Shown here: positions 19,601-27,826 of the stretch, in pieces | Position numbering within the stretch: the stretch's first letter is position 1 | Layout of the letters: every line of letters starts with the position of its first letter | Virus record (IMG/VR): IMGVR_UViG_3300033571_002403 | Location: 1 to 29,744 of that record | Direction: 5' to 3' (one strand) | Length of the DNA stretch: 29,744 nt | From: a virus | Made by a program: the position numbers and the translations under genes | Notes under the pieces: generated by a model | What the model saw: only the letters and a program-made list of their open reading frames with translations | The model's database searches: none | What the model was told of the DNA's origin: nothing

Positions 19601-21899
19601 AAGAAAAGATATTTCTGCTTTAAGCACTACACAAACTGTAGTAGGTTCTAACGTTCGCGATTCTCTTATCGCTAACTTTGGTCGCAAATCAACTGCTATT
19701 GAGATAACTCCTGATATGCCAGAGTGGGCAGACCAGTATGCTAGATACTTCAATGCAAAACTTCACAATGATGACGTTGCTGTTCGCGTTGCTAAAGGTG
19801 AATCAGATGCACAGATTTTAGCATATCTACGCGACAAAGAATCGCGTCAGTATCGTAAGAATGTTTCTCAAGCAATTCAAGACTGGGGAGGCGGAAGCCT
19901 AACTAGGTTTGTGCAGGCAGTACGTGTTATGACTGAGCGTAACTTACCAGACTTAACAGATGCTGGTTTAGATTTGCGCAAAGCATTAATTGAGGGTAAC
20001 CTAACTCCACAGCAAGCACTGCGTATCCCTCCAGACTTGCGTGTAACCATTAAAGGTTTTGAATTAATGCCTAGTGCAAACGTTACTGTTAGTGGTGCAT
20101 ATCAAAAGTTTGTAAACCTTTTCTTTAAGTATGTTGGTTCTATGCCAGAAGATTTCTTCTTGCGCCACCCACTATATCGCACTGTATACCAAAGCGAAAT
20201 TCAATCTTTGGGTAATTTAATTAAGGCTCAAGGTAAAGAACTAACTCCTGAGATACTGCAGTCACTAGGTCGTCAAGCGCATTTCCGTGCTAATAAAACT
20301 GTTGTTGAGACTTTGTACACAGTTAACCGTCTAAGTGACCCTGCACAGTTCTTTAGATTTGCTTCACCATTCTGGATGGCTCAGCAAAACTCTAGCAAGT
20401 TCTGGCTAGGTGAGTCAATTAAGAATCCACGTATTCCATATCTTGGTATTATGGCTTGGAATGCAGTGAATAAGCCAATGGATGTGCGAGATGTTGATGA
20501 GTACAATCAACGTGCTGGTACCGCTGGATTGCCTATTAATACTGGTGAACAAGTATGGATTACGATGCCAAAGGGTATGGCTAAGTTCTTTGGTGTAGAA
20601 GATTTACGAGAACTAAAGTTCTCTAAAGATTCTGCTAACTTAATCTTACAAGGCGCAATTCCATTTATCCCATCTTTAGGTGTACCTATTCAGGTACCTG
20701 CTGGTATGTTAATGAAGCGTCTTGTTGGTGAAAAGTTTGACCCTAACAAAGAACTAGAAGAACTAGGTTTTGTTGGTAAAACCATTCAAGAGTTCTTGGT
20801 AGGCCCACAGGTTCGTGGCCCAGAAGGTTTGCTTCCAGCAACTGCTTGGATGCGAAATCTTTATGACTGGGTAAATTATGAGCAAAGCCCAAGATACTGG
20901 TCACGTGTTGAGTTGATTCTTGAAAAGAAAATGCTTGAAGTAAACGAATCTGGTGAACCAATTACAACCAAGATTGCATCAGAAATATTTAAAGATGCTA
21001 CTCGTCAAGCACGCAACTCGCTACGCAATGGTGTCATCTTTGGATTTACTAGCCCAGTATCAGTACAACCTGGTTCAAAGTGGGAACTATTTAAATCTGA
21101 GTACAGACTTTACGTAAGTGAATATGGCTTTGAAGATGGCAGTGTAAGGTTTGAAGAAGAATATGGGCCTGTAATTACAACTTATGCTAGAGCATCATTG
21201 TCTTCTAATCCTGCTAGTTTGTTAGCAACCAATGCAACTCTTAGAAACATTAACGAACACAGAGACTTGTTTAATGAAATCTTTATGCGTAACAAGGCAG
21301 TTGCTGGTGCTTTGGTTAATGCTGGTACTGTAGATGAGTACAGTGCAGTAGCAGACCAAAAACTTAGAGATGTTAGAGTTGATGGTCAAACCCTAAAAGG
21401 TTTAAAACAAAATGTTGTTGAGACAGAACAGCAACGTCAAGAGAACCTTGGTTGGGATAGATACATCAAGGCATCAGAACAGATTGATGCTATCTATGCT
21501 AATGAGTCTGCTGAATTTAGAACACGTGCAAAGCAAATAGCACGTGAGCGTATTGCAGTAGATTATCCTATCTGGTTTGAACGTTATGGTCAGGAAGTAA
21601 ATACAAACAAAACTCCTGTAGTTCAGTCTATCATTACTGTATTAAACAATGATAAGTTTGCTAATTCAGTTCAAGGCCAAAGTTCATTGTGGCAAGGACT
21701 TCGCAGATGGGCAGTTGCTAGAGAGCAACTTGCCAGTGAAGTAACAGCATCTGGCAGACAGCAGGCTGACGAACTTACGTTGCTTCGCTACGAAGAAGCA
21801 GCACGCAGAATCTCACTAGACCACCCAGAGTTTAGAGGATTCTTTGAGCGTTATCTTGCTGGAGACAAACTTAACAAAGTTCAGATAAGGTTGAAATAA
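16692..21899 (+). CDS. Giant virion-associated protein (1735 aa), function unknown
   Basis: The largest gene in the window, about 5.2 kb, between portal/protease and scaffold/capsid. The start is GTG at 16692 (SFWDDLKDNLLKPIKAIG), with a Gly/Ala-rich segment at about 20-45 that could be membrane-active. Most of the chain is helical and charged. Around residues 1215-1235 there is an aromatic stretch (FFRFASPFWMAQQNSSKFW). No catalytic motif for lysozyme, protease or polymerase is visible. The size, helicity and place suggest an internal or ejected virion protein, or a giant MuF-like head protein. It is not a typical tape measure because it precedes the capsid gene. By eye it looks more A/T-rich than the capsid gene. 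Confidence 0.85.
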   Translation: MSFWDDLKDNLLKPIKAIGEGLGAAFGAPGAAVGGVVQSQAARAGVPSNLAARAGQQAKVDVATKGIGAVAELATPYREFVAEPFVAAEFEGWAAGGREFLEGLPGQSRFQESEIAQYVSPGQTIVRGFGQFSPWEEAVDKVDFTDRKQVQDFFSKGAPKFWSGTADFAFTIGADPFLIAGKGISTARTSLLVQPIRSAEDVALQAGKIDAAVANQASPWRPIIDDIMSDRVQTEADIISSGLFGYATKPVDLAASLLKAKQLGREAVGDVFKVAIGDANALAKVKAQSEVARKTLIDAEKIPSWIKTQIEKPIVGDPDLFGPFITPTEADRLAREAAEQIKRYEQVDEGLSRILKGDFEAGTEYDGLFGTIRNKTTSRYEFLERARVKNAGRASESYWVVNDYSTPDGYTAKILSWLNRGNLQNEVPAGYIITNESASQSAFREVAANARFIAKKTGQSPAWAKQKLSDWSKLTTKVERNQFIKDFEDEAAYLIIKNLVPGTEDMTVAQLDLLKVLVKEITKGYKQARYKELVKTIDSGFHTIDGTGTPVYVKGLEDLLKGLGEDVPGYRAKLVKELENSPLFESDIAAVLQIMDFDAFETVVKTSPERLAILVDKIKNSGLDERGLRSQIRTIASKNVGTTKTGAEQSTKTIAAQLVEYATTTADTFNAIWKPITLMRLGYPIRNVAEGGLRLPVAIAALSEELGYSKWALAKGLTPSIQSTKTAINNILEFKKTRVGKYKLKQQELDIVSDIDATDNLIRQYTRGVSDSIREANRYVREIKSIRNTRLDDIDNLFKIAITKFPPAKQKEYARLMDKFIDDTITDAEQDKVIELFVTKLQNEKDVAEFASFFKFLNEALQNNLDEVATLLERGARGKAAAKARNIGRYPISPIEIDLLDRLRSVYEDMIFKNQALADQQLKRNFYLDEFDTLVNGATPSYKRLNEGVYEAFDGLFVSDAFAGTLGAFARKDISALSTTQTVVGSNVRDSLIANFGRKSTAIEITPDMPEWADQYARYFNAKLHNDDVAVRVAKGESDAQILAYLRDKESRQYRKNVSQAIQDWGGGSLTRFVQAVRVMTERNLPDLTDAGLDLRKALIEGNLTPQQALRIPPDLRVTIKGFELMPSANVTVSGAYQKFVNLFFKYVGSMPEDFFLRHPLYRTVYQSEIQSLGNLIKAQGKELTPEILQSLGRQAHFRANKTVVETLYTVNRLSDPAQFFRFASPFWMAQQNSSKFWLGESIKNPRIPYLGIMAWNAVNKPMDVRDVDEYNQRAGTAGLPINTGEQVWITMPKGMAKFFGVEDLRELKFSKDSANLILQGAIPFIPSLGVPIQVPAGMLMKRLVGEKFDPNKELEELGFVGKTIQEFLVGPQVRGPEGLLPATAWMRNLYDWVNYEQSPRYWSRVELILEKKMLEVNESGEPITTKIASEIFKDATRQARNSLRNGVIFGFTSPVSVQPGSKWELFKSEYRLYVSEYGFEDGSVRFEEEYGPVITTYARASLSSNPASLLATNATLRNINEHRDLFNEIFMRNKAVAGALVNAGTVDEYSAVADQKLRDVRVDGQTLKGLKQNVVETEQQRQENLGWDRYIKASEQIDAIYANESAEFRTRAKQIARERIAVDYPIWFERYGQEVNTNKTPVVQSIITVLNNDKFANSVQGQSSLWQGLRRWAVAREQLASEVTASGRQQADELTLLRYEEAARRISLDHPEFRGFFERYLAGDKLNKVQIRLK

Positions 21900-23084
21900 A
21901 TGATTGTTGGCAGAGATACAAGAGATACAGATAAAGATAAAAATAAGCCAAAGCCAGATAAAACAAAAACAAATAAACCTAGTTCAGATGTTCCTACAGC
22001 AGAAGAAATGGGTATTACAGGCGGTTCTACTGGCGGCACTGGCAAAGTTAAAATTAGAAGCACTAGCACGTCTGTTGGTGCTGGTCGTGGTGCAGAAACA
22101 ACTTTTGAATATACTACTGTTGATGAAGCCAAAAATCTAATTCAAAAGTATCTAGCAACTAATGATGCTAAAGGATACAATGAGATTATTCGGGCTATTG
22201 GCCCTGGCTACACAAAGCGTCAGTATGAATCTATTTGGCGTGAAGCAGTTGACTGGGCAGTATTAAATAATACTACTCCATTCCAAGCAATCAAAAGCCC
22301 TAACTTTGATTTTGGAGTCTTGCAAGATTATAAGAAATCAGGCGGTGCTGGCACATACACACCTACTGCATCTGTCCGTCAGTTTACTCCAACTCAGGCA
22401 AAGAATACAGCAACAGAAGTCTTCCGTGCTTTCCTGCAACGTAACCCTACTAAGCAAGAATTAGATGAATTTACTGCAGATTTAAATGCTGCTGCTGCTC
22501 GTAATCCTGTTACAACAGTTAGCAAAGTAGTTGATGGTAAAGTGGTTACCACTACAAGTGGTGAGTTTGATGTTGCATCCTGGGCACGTGGTTATGTTAG
22601 TGCTCGGTTCAAGGGTGAAACTGATAGCCTAGCCACACGTAGCCGTGAGGAATTACTAAGTACTGCTAAGTCTTATGGTGTCAATATGGGAGATGCCTGG
22701 TATCAGCGTGCAGGCAATCAGATTATGAAGGGTCAAGACCCTGAGAAATACATTGATGACATTCGTAAAACTGCTGCTAGTCGTTATGTTGCATTTGCAG
22801 ACCGTATTCTTGCAGGTGATACCTTACAAGAGATTGCATCTCCATACATTAATGCCTATGCAAGCGTGCTAGAACTTAATCCATTTGACATTGATGTAAT
22901 GGATACAACTATCCAACAGGCTTTGCTTAACACGGATGATGCTGGTCAGAACAAGCCAATCAATCTATTCCAATTTGAGCAGAACCTAAAGAAAGACCCA
23001 CGTTGGCAGCAGACTAGAAATGCTCAGCAGACATACAGTGGTTTGGCTACAAAAATTCTTCAAGACTTTGGATTGATGGGATAG
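21900..23084 (+). CDS. Probable virion-associated protein (394 aa)
   Basis: The N-terminal 70 residues are a lysine/threonine-rich disordered segment (DTDKDKNKPKPDKTKTNKPS). The rest is helical with RAFLQRNPTKQELDEFTADL and ASWARGYVSARFKGET; this Phe-x(3)-Arg-Asn/Gly-Pro followed by a helix and an S/T-rich strand also occurs in the 437-aa protein downstream. That suggests a shared domain. The ATG directly follows the TAA of the giant gene with AAGG upstream. It is probably a component co-assembled with the giant protein; the function is unknown. Confidence 0.78.
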   Translation: MIVGRDTRDTDKDKNKPKPDKTKTNKPSSDVPTAEEMGITGGSTGGTGKVKIRSTSTSVGAGRGAETTFEYTTVDEAKNLIQKYLATNDAKGYNEIIRAIGPGYTKRQYESIWREAVDWAVLNNTTPFQAIKSPNFDFGVLQDYKKSGGAGTYTPTASVRQFTPTQAKNTATEVFRAFLQRNPTKQELDEFTADLNAAAARNPVTTVSKVVDGKVVTTTSGEFDVASWARGYVSARFKGETDSLATRSREELLSTAKSYGVNMGDAWYQRAGNQIMKGQDPEKYIDDIRKTAASRYVAFADRILAGDTLQEIASPYINAYASVLELNPFDIDVMDTTIQQALLNTDDAGQNKPINLFQFEQNLKKDPRWQQTRNAQQTYSGLATKILQDFGLMG

Positions 23085-23086
23085 TA

Positions 23087-23854
23087 ATGACTGAATCTTT
23101 TAACTGGTCAAAGGAAGCAGAGCGTAAAGCAGCACTAGATGAAGTGACTGCACTACGCCGTGAACTTAAGACAGAAACTGCTGCAGGTGCAAAGGCTGCT
23201 AAATCAGACCCTAAGTTTATTGCTGCTCAACAAAGACTAGATGCTGCTAAGTCTGCTGTTGGTATGCGTACATCCGCTCAAGATTTGGCTGCTCTTAACA
23301 GAATAGCAACACGAGATGTGGCTACGGCTGATATGACACCTGCTGAACGCAGAGAAGAACGTCAAGGTCTTAATCAACCATCACGCCAGTACTTTAATCA
23401 AGTTAAAGAAGCATATAAAAATCCTGATGTAGTGCCTGGCATAAAAGTGCCAAAACAGATTACGCCAGAATTAATTAAAGAATATGCTCAGTATGGCACA
23501 GATGCTAGTAAAGCCAGATTTGATTGGGTATGGACAGAAGACCCTAAGACTGGTAAAGGTCGTTGGGGTATGGGTCTTGTTGGCTTACTAAAAGAAAAGC
23601 CTGTTAACCTTGAGAATGCTGACCAACTAGATATTTTCTATTCTGATTCTGCACCAATTGCACAGGCTAGAAAAAGACCATCTTGGAATGCTGCATTCAA
23701 TAATGTTAATTTAGATGAACTAGAACAAGCACTACCTAATATTAGTTTCTCACAGTTGCAAGAGATTTACTATCAGTTAACCCTAGAGCGTGATACTGAT
23801 ATTACGATTGAAGATATCTTAGATAAGTACGATAATATGTTTGGGGAAGGTTAA
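23087..23854 (+). CDS. Probable virion-associated protein (255 aa)
   Basis: The N-terminal 75 residues are charged helix, likely coiled coil (AALDEVTALRRELKTETAAG; FIAAQQRLDAAKSAVG). The C-terminal half has aromatic and acidic motifs (FDWVWTEDPKTGKGRWGMGL; LEQALPNISFSQLQEIYYQL). No family is recognised. It lies between two proteins that seem related to each other, two bases after one stop and two bases before the next start, so co-expression is clear. Confidence 0.76.
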   Translation: MTESFNWSKEAERKAALDEVTALRRELKTETAAGAKAAKSDPKFIAAQQRLDAAKSAVGMRTSAQDLAALNRIATRDVATADMTPAERREERQGLNQPSRQYFNQVKEAYKNPDVVPGIKVPKQITPELIKEYAQYGTDASKARFDWVWTEDPKTGKGRWGMGLVGLLKEKPVNLENADQLDIFYSDSAPIAQARKRPSWNAAFNNVNLDELEQALPNISFSQLQEIYYQLTLERDTDITIEDILDKYDNMFGEG

Positions 23855-23856
23855 GA

Positions 23857-25170
23857 ATGGCACTTCCGTTTTGGACTCCAGTAATGGAAATGTTACCAGA
23901 TGGTGGCATCTATGACCCAGACTCAGGCTTGTCATTTACTGGTGCTCCACCTATTCCTGTTCAAACAACACCTTTAGCAACAAAAGTTGCAGCAGATACT
24001 GCAGACATTGATGCTCAAATTGCTGCTGCTAAAGCAGAGCGTAATAAGATTAGAACTGCTGCTAACCAGTCAGGCCTTGGCCCTAAGGCATTAGCCAATC
24101 GTCAGGCAAATCTTAAGAAAGCAGAAGATACCCTTAAGGGATTACAGACTCAGAAGAAAGATATTCTTTCTACTAAGCCAACAGATAAGATTCCTCCTGA
24201 CAAGATTCCTCCTGACAAGATTCCTCCTGACAAGATTCCAGGCAGTGACGAAGGTGATTTGTTTGATGCTCAGTATCAAGCAGGCTTAGCACGCGAAGCA
24301 GTTAATGCTAGAGCCATATTTTCTAATATCTTTAAGCAATACTTCAATCGCCCTGGCGATGATAGATTCGTAACAGACTTAACTAAGTTTGTAGAAGATT
24401 CAATCAGCAAAGGCTACACTGCAGAAACTATCAGTGCTTTGCTACCACAGACTGAAGCATATAAAACTCGCTTTAAAGGTAATGAAGGTAGACTTGCAGC
24501 AGGACTTGCTGCTTATTCTCCAGCAGAATACCTACAGGCAGAAGATACCTATGCTGAGATTCTTAACCGATTTAATCTTGGTGCTTTAGCCACACGTGAC
24601 CAATTTGCAGATTTAATCTCTAATCGTAAGTCAGCATCAGAAGTTGCTGACCTAGTACAGAATGTGTACTTCCGTATTCAGAATGCAGACCCTGCTTTAA
24701 GAGAGCAACTAAACACTCTTAAGATTGGTGCTGGTCTAACAGATGCTGATTTGGCTCAGGCTTTACTATCTGGTAGAGAAGGAGCGCAAACTCTTAAGCA
24801 GAAGATTGCTGGTGCTGAAGTTGGTGCAGAGGCTGCAACTCGTGGACTATCTGCAATTCGTGCACAGGAACTTGCTAACCTTGGTGTCACTCGTGAACAG
24901 GCTCGTACTGGCTTTGAGGCTATTAGGCAAACTCAGCCAACGTTTGAGAAGTTAAGTGATATCTACAACCGCCCTGCTGCACCTGCAACCAAAGAAGCAG
25001 CAGCAATACGAAGTGGGCAATTCCAACAGGAACTAGAAAAAGAACAGTTCCAAGGATTGCGTTCTGAAGAACGAGCACGGCTCGCTCAACAAGAGCAGGC
25101 AGCCTTTATGGGCAGTGCAGGTACAGAAGGCATAGGCCTTCGCAGACGGTCGCAACGCGGCCTCATATAG
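23857..25170 (+). CDS. Probable virion-associated protein with PPDKI repeats (437 aa)
   Basis: After a coiled-coil-like region (IDAQIAAAKAERNKIRTAAN), residues about 110-128 contain a DKIPP pentapeptide repeated nearly four times, followed by a helical domain. FSNIFKQYFNRPGDDRFVTD, then SALLPQTEAYKTRFKGNEGR, SPAEYLQAEDTYAEI and LREQLNTLKIGAGLTDADLA form a conserved-looking block, which I associate with an unnamed structural family of tailed phages. The C-terminus is rich in Gln, Glu and Arg. It may bridge portal and internal proteins. No enzymatic motif is visible. Confidence 0.78.
   Translation: MALPFWTPVMEMLPDGGIYDPDSGLSFTGAPPIPVQTTPLATKVAADTADIDAQIAAAKAERNKIRTAANQSGLGPKALANRQANLKKAEDTLKGLQTQKKDILSTKPTDKIPPDKIPPDKIPPDKIPGSDEGDLFDAQYQAGLAREAVNARAIFSNIFKQYFNRPGDDRFVTDLTKFVEDSISKGYTAETISALLPQTEAYKTRFKGNEGRLAAGLAAYSPAEYLQAEDTYAEILNRFNLGALATRDQFADLISNRKSASEVADLVQNVYFRIQNADPALREQLNTLKIGAGLTDADLAQALLSGREGAQTLKQKIAGAEVGAEAATRGLSAIRAQELANLGVTREQARTGFEAIRQTQPTFEKLSDIYNRPAAPATKEAAAIRSGQFQQELEKEQFQGLRSEERARLAQQEQAAFMGSAGTEGIGLRRRSQRGLI
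24184..24240 (+). repeat. 15-bp in-frame tandem repeat (about 3.8 copies)
   Basis: The unit GACAAGATTCCTCCT repeats; the first copy has GAT for GAC and the last is cut short (GACAAGATTCCA). It encodes a DKIPP spacer in the 437-aa protein. Near-identity of the copies points to recent slippage expansion. Confidence 0.9.
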
Positions 25171-25290
25171 AACCTAGGTGAATCGGTCGGCCTCACCAGT
25201 GTAAAAGTCCGATAGTAGCATCCAATGCAAATTCCCCGATTGTATTGTGCGCTGCGAACTAAACAACAAACAGAATGGGAGATGGTTGCT
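25171..25290 (+). promoter_or_regulatory. Noncoding leader before scaffold and capsid genes
   Basis: This is a 120-bp gap in an otherwise overlapping operon. GGTGA (25177-25181) can pair with TCACC (25193-25197), and AATCGG pairs with CCGATT farther downstream, so a structured 5' leader or internal promoter region is likely. No TATAAT or TTGACA was found. High expression of scaffold and capsid would justify separate control. Confidence 0.45.
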
Positions 25291-25749
25291 ATGAGCAACA
25301 ATGAATGGCTAGACGATGACAATGACTTTGAGGATGAGGGTACCAGTTACTCTGATTCCGATTTAGTCAAGAAACTTCGTAGAGCAGCAAGGGTAAATGA
25401 AAAGCGCGCTAAAGAATTAGAAGCGGAACTAACTACCCTACGCACGGAACAACGAAAAACAGTCGTCAAGTCCGTTCTAGAATCCAAAGGCGTTCGGCCC
25501 TCAATTGCTAAGTACATCCCAGATGATGTGTCTACTGCAGAAGGCATTGATGCTTGGCTTGCAGATAATGCCGAGGACTTTGGAATCACGTTAGGTCAGC
25601 CAAAGCAAGAAGCGGATTTGGCTACACTACGTCAAATTGATGCAGTTACAACTAATGCCGTTTCACCTGCTGGTTATGACGATTTGATGTTACGTCTTAA
25701 TCAGGCTGAATCTGCCGAAGAAATTGAAAAATTAATCTTCGGTAGTTAA
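25291..25749 (+). CDS. Capsid scaffolding protein (putative)
   Basis: The start is placed at ATG 25291 (152 aa) with GGGAG nine bases upstream. Earlier in-frame ATGs extend into the leader and have no site. It has an acidic N-terminus (NNEWLDDDNDFEDEG), then a long charged coiled coil (LVKKLRRAARVNEKRAKELE), then a small C-terminal region (PSIAKYIPDDVSTAEGIDAW). Composition, size and position 30 bp before the capsid gene are those of scaffolds, which shape the prohead and are then removed. It is a candidate substrate for the Ntn hydrolase. Confidence 0.8.
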   Translation: MSNNEWLDDDNDFEDEGTSYSDSDLVKKLRRAARVNEKRAKELEAELTTLRTEQRKTVVKSVLESKGVRPSIAKYIPDDVSTAEGIDAWLADNAEDFGITLGQPKQEADLATLRQIDAVTTNAVSPAGYDDLMLRLNQAESAEEIEKLIFGS

Positions 25750-25779
25750 TTCATAACTACTATCACAAAAGGAAACTAA

Positions 25780-26787
25780 ATGTCAGTTTATACGGGCCTC
25801 TCAGGCGGCGTACAATCTACAAATGGTGGCCTTGGTGGTGGTCAATACTCTGCTACAAGCAACGTTGGAACGTTCACACCTTCCAATGCTGCTGGTCTTG
25901 TACAGAAGGCATATGACCGCCTTGTTGAGTTCGCACTACGCTCTCAGCCATTGCTTCGCTCTGTTGCTGACAAGCGACCAGCGCAGCAAGCAATGCCAGG
26001 CTCATCAGTCGTTCTACAAATCTACACCGATTTATCACAGGCAACAACCGCTCTATCTGAGCAGGTTGACCCAAATGCCGTTGGTATCGGTACACCTTCA
26101 CAGGTAACCGTAACTCTAAACGAGTACGGAAATGCTGCACTTGTAACACGCAAGTTGCAACTATTCAGCCTTGCTGATGTTGACCCTGCAATCGCAGACA
26201 TCATCGCATTCAATATGGCTGACAGCATTGACGAAGTTGCACAGACTGCACTACGTGCAGGCACCAACGTATTCTACGGTGGTAACGCAACTTCAACTGC
26301 AACCGTAACCTCAGGTATGACCCTAACCTCAGCCCTAGTTCGCAAGACTGTTGCGAAACTACGTGCAGGTAAGGCAGTACCTCGCAAGGGTTCACTATAC
26401 TGGGCTGCAGTGCACCCAGAAGTTTCACACGACCTTCGTGCTGAGACTGGTGCCGCTGCTTGGCGTGACCCACACAACTACCAGGCTGGCGATGCTATCT
26501 GGGCTGGCGAGATTGGTGAGTACGAAGGTGCTTACTTCATTGAGTCACCACGTCTATTCAACGCTACAGATGGTGCAACCTCTGCACGAGTATTCCGCTC
26601 ATACTTTGCTGGAAAGCAAGCATTGGCAGAAGCAGTTGCAGAAGAGCCACACGTAGTAATCGGCCCTGTCACAGATAAGTTAATGCGTTTCCGACCAATC
26701 GGTTGGTACGGCGTACTTGGCTTCTCAATCTACCGACAGGAAGCATTGTACCGAATTGAAACAGGTTCAAGCATTAACCCAACCTAA
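25780..26787 (+). CDS. Major capsid protein, N4-gp56 family
   Basis: A 335-aa protein with AAAGGAAACTAA before its ATG. It fits the N4-gp56 capsid family: a flexible Gly/Ser N-terminus (GGVQSTNGGLGGGQYSATSN), then YDRLVEFALRSQPLLRSVAD (E-loop/N-arm region), a spine helix (DEVAQTALRAGTNVFYGG), a conserved WAAVHPEVSHDLRAE segment, and the closing KLMRFRPIGWYGVLGFSIYR strand. It forms HK97-fold hexamers and pentamers of the head. By eye the gene is richer in C-ending codons than the upstream virion genes, consistent with selection for high expression. Confidence 0.9.
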   Translation: MSVYTGLSGGVQSTNGGLGGGQYSATSNVGTFTPSNAAGLVQKAYDRLVEFALRSQPLLRSVADKRPAQQAMPGSSVVLQIYTDLSQATTALSEQVDPNAVGIGTPSQVTVTLNEYGNAALVTRKLQLFSLADVDPAIADIIAFNMADSIDEVAQTALRAGTNVFYGGNATSTATVTSGMTLTSALVRKTVAKLRAGKAVPRKGSLYWAAVHPEVSHDLRAETGAAAWRDPHNYQAGDAIWAGEIGEYEGAYFIESPRLFNATDGATSARVFRSYFAGKQALAEAVAEEPHVVIGPVTDKLMRFRPIGWYGVLGFSIYRQEALYRIETGSSINPT

Positions 26788-26803
26788 TCGTTGGTTTAAG
26801 TTT

Positions 26804-26825
26804 GGTGGGGGCTTCGGCCCCTACC
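26804..26825 (+). terminator. Stable UUCG-capped hairpin after the capsid gene
   Basis: A 9-bp stem (GGTGGGGGC with GCCCCTACC, one G-U pair) is capped by TTCG, a highly stable tetraloop. It lies 17 bp after the capsid stop, but only ATTCTT follows, not a T-run. It may be a partial terminator or an RNA-stability element that raises capsid mRNA relative to downstream genes. Confidence 0.65.
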
Positions 26826-26850
26826 ATTCTTAGGTTCACGAAAGGAAACA

Positions 26851-27102
26851 ATGGCTAAGGTATTTATTCCACCAACCTTCTACGAAGGCCCTATTGGTGG
26901 TGCTCGTCTATTCCAATTTTATGAAATGCTAAAAAGTATTAGCGTTCTTAAAATTGATGGACAGTATGTAGAAATCCGTGAACCATCCCAAGATGAAGAA
27001 GCATTGGCTACTGAGTTTTATCTTGGTGGTCACGAGTATCCAGTATCGGACGAGGTGGCTGCAGAACTAATTGCTGCAGGATATGAGGTAATTGACGTAT
27101 GA
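26851..27102 (+). CDS. Hypothetical head-region protein (83 aa)
   Basis: A small acidic protein (KVFIPPTFYEGPIGGARLFQ near the start; SVLKIDGQYVEIREPSQDEE) with mixed beta and helical character. GAAAGGAAACA lies before the ATG, almost identical to the site of the capsid gene, so it is probably also highly expressed. Placed just after the capsid gene, it could be a decoration or head-completion protein; no motif is decisive. Confidence 0.75.
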   Translation: MAKVFIPPTFYEGPIGGARLFQFYEMLKSISVLKIDGQYVEIREPSQDEEALATEFYLGGHEYPVSDEVAAELIAAGYEVIDV

Positions 27103-27425
27103 GTTTACATAGAAGAACTACACACCCTGAGTTTGTAGAAGGTTGCTTTGGTTGTAAGGTCAGCACCTTGCAGATGAATCCAGGAGATGCTGCACATACT
27201 AAACCAGTTAGTAACAAGAAGTGGGATGCGGAACTTAACGCATACGCTAACGCTCGTGCCCAAGGCATTCAGCCTGACGGCACGTCTATGGTAAAGATTC
27301 AGGCTGCTCTTAAAGCGTCTGACAATATGGGTAAGGCTTATGATGGTGGTAACGCCATAGCGTCTTCCCGAAGGCTACAAGACAAGAAGACGGTTAAAGC
27401 CCTAAAAGAAACTGGAGTACTATAA
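27099..27425 (+). CDS. Conserved-type phage protein with CFGCK motif (108 aa)
   Basis: RRTTHPEFVEGCFGCKVSTL near the start carries a CxxC within a signature I have seen in actinophage proteins of unknown function. A helical, basic remainder follows (KWDAELNAYANARAQGIQPD). Its start overlaps the 83-aa gene by 4 bp. It may bind metal or DNA. The next gene begins on its last base. Confidence 0.75.
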   Translation: MSLHRRTTHPEFVEGCFGCKVSTLQMNPGDAAHTKPVSNKKWDAELNAYANARAQGIQPDGTSMVKIQAALKASDNMGKAYDGGNAIASSRRLQDKKTVKALKETGVL

Positions 27426-27568
27426 TGTGCGCAACCTGTGGATGTAAACACATCAACTACAAGCATCGCAATGGCGAGATGATTGCTGACCCAACTGGCA
27501 ACAAGCCATTCACCAGCGGTGGATACAAAGTTCCACCAATGCCTAGGACAACTAAGCGTGGCAAGTAA
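27425..27568 (+). CDS. Small cysteine-rich protein (47 aa)
   Basis: MCATCGCKHINYKHRNGEMI begins with three cysteines in a row of motifs (C-x2-C-x-C) plus nearby histidines, a likely metal site. The tail is basic (PRTTKRGK). The start is at a TAATG junction (27423-27427). It is the first of a run of short basic genes. The function is unknown. Confidence 0.7.
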   Translation: MCATCGCKHINYKHRNGEMIADPTGNKPFTSGGYKVPPMPRTTKRGK

Positions 27569-27824
27569 GAAAGACCCTCGCTTAGAGCGAGCAGGTGTTG
27601 CTGGCTTTAACAAGCCAAAGCGTACACCTAATCACCCTACCAAGTCACACGTAGTTGTGGCTAAAGAAGGTAGCAAAGTAAAAACCATAAGGTTCGGACA
27701 ACAAGGCGTAACTGGAGATAAGAAACCTACAGCACGTCAGCGTTCGTTCAAGGCTCGTCACAGAGCCAACATTGCAAAAGGTAAAATGAGTGCCGCATAC
27801 TGGGCAGATAAGGTGAAGTGGTAA
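27558..27824 (+). CDS. Basic protein resembling DUF6321-type phage proteins (88 aa)
   Basis: I choose GTG at 27558 (product begins MASKKDPRLERAGVAGFNKP), 11 bp inside the previous gene. A longer frame from 27483 would overlap that gene by 86 bp with no conserved character. The block KTIRFGQQGVTGDKKP then RSFKARHRANIAKGKMSAAY and WADKVKW is a recognisable small-phage-protein signature with many Arg/Lys, so nucleic-acid binding is plausible. Confidence 0.72.
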   Translation: MASKKDPRLERAGVAGFNKPKRTPNHPTKSHVVVAKEGSKVKTIRFGQQGVTGDKKPTARQRSFKARHRANIAKGKMSAAYWADKVKW

Positions 27825-27826
27825 AT

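Noticed and set aside
25225-25749. Scaffold-like protein starting at the upstream ATG (174 aa)
   Set aside because: No ribosome-binding site upstream, and the added residues are not scaffold-like; the structured leader fits better as noncoding.
27483-27824. Longer 113-codon version of the basic 88-aa protein
   Set aside because: The extension overlaps the 47-aa cysteine protein for 86 bp; the recognisable sequence begins at the GTG at 27558.
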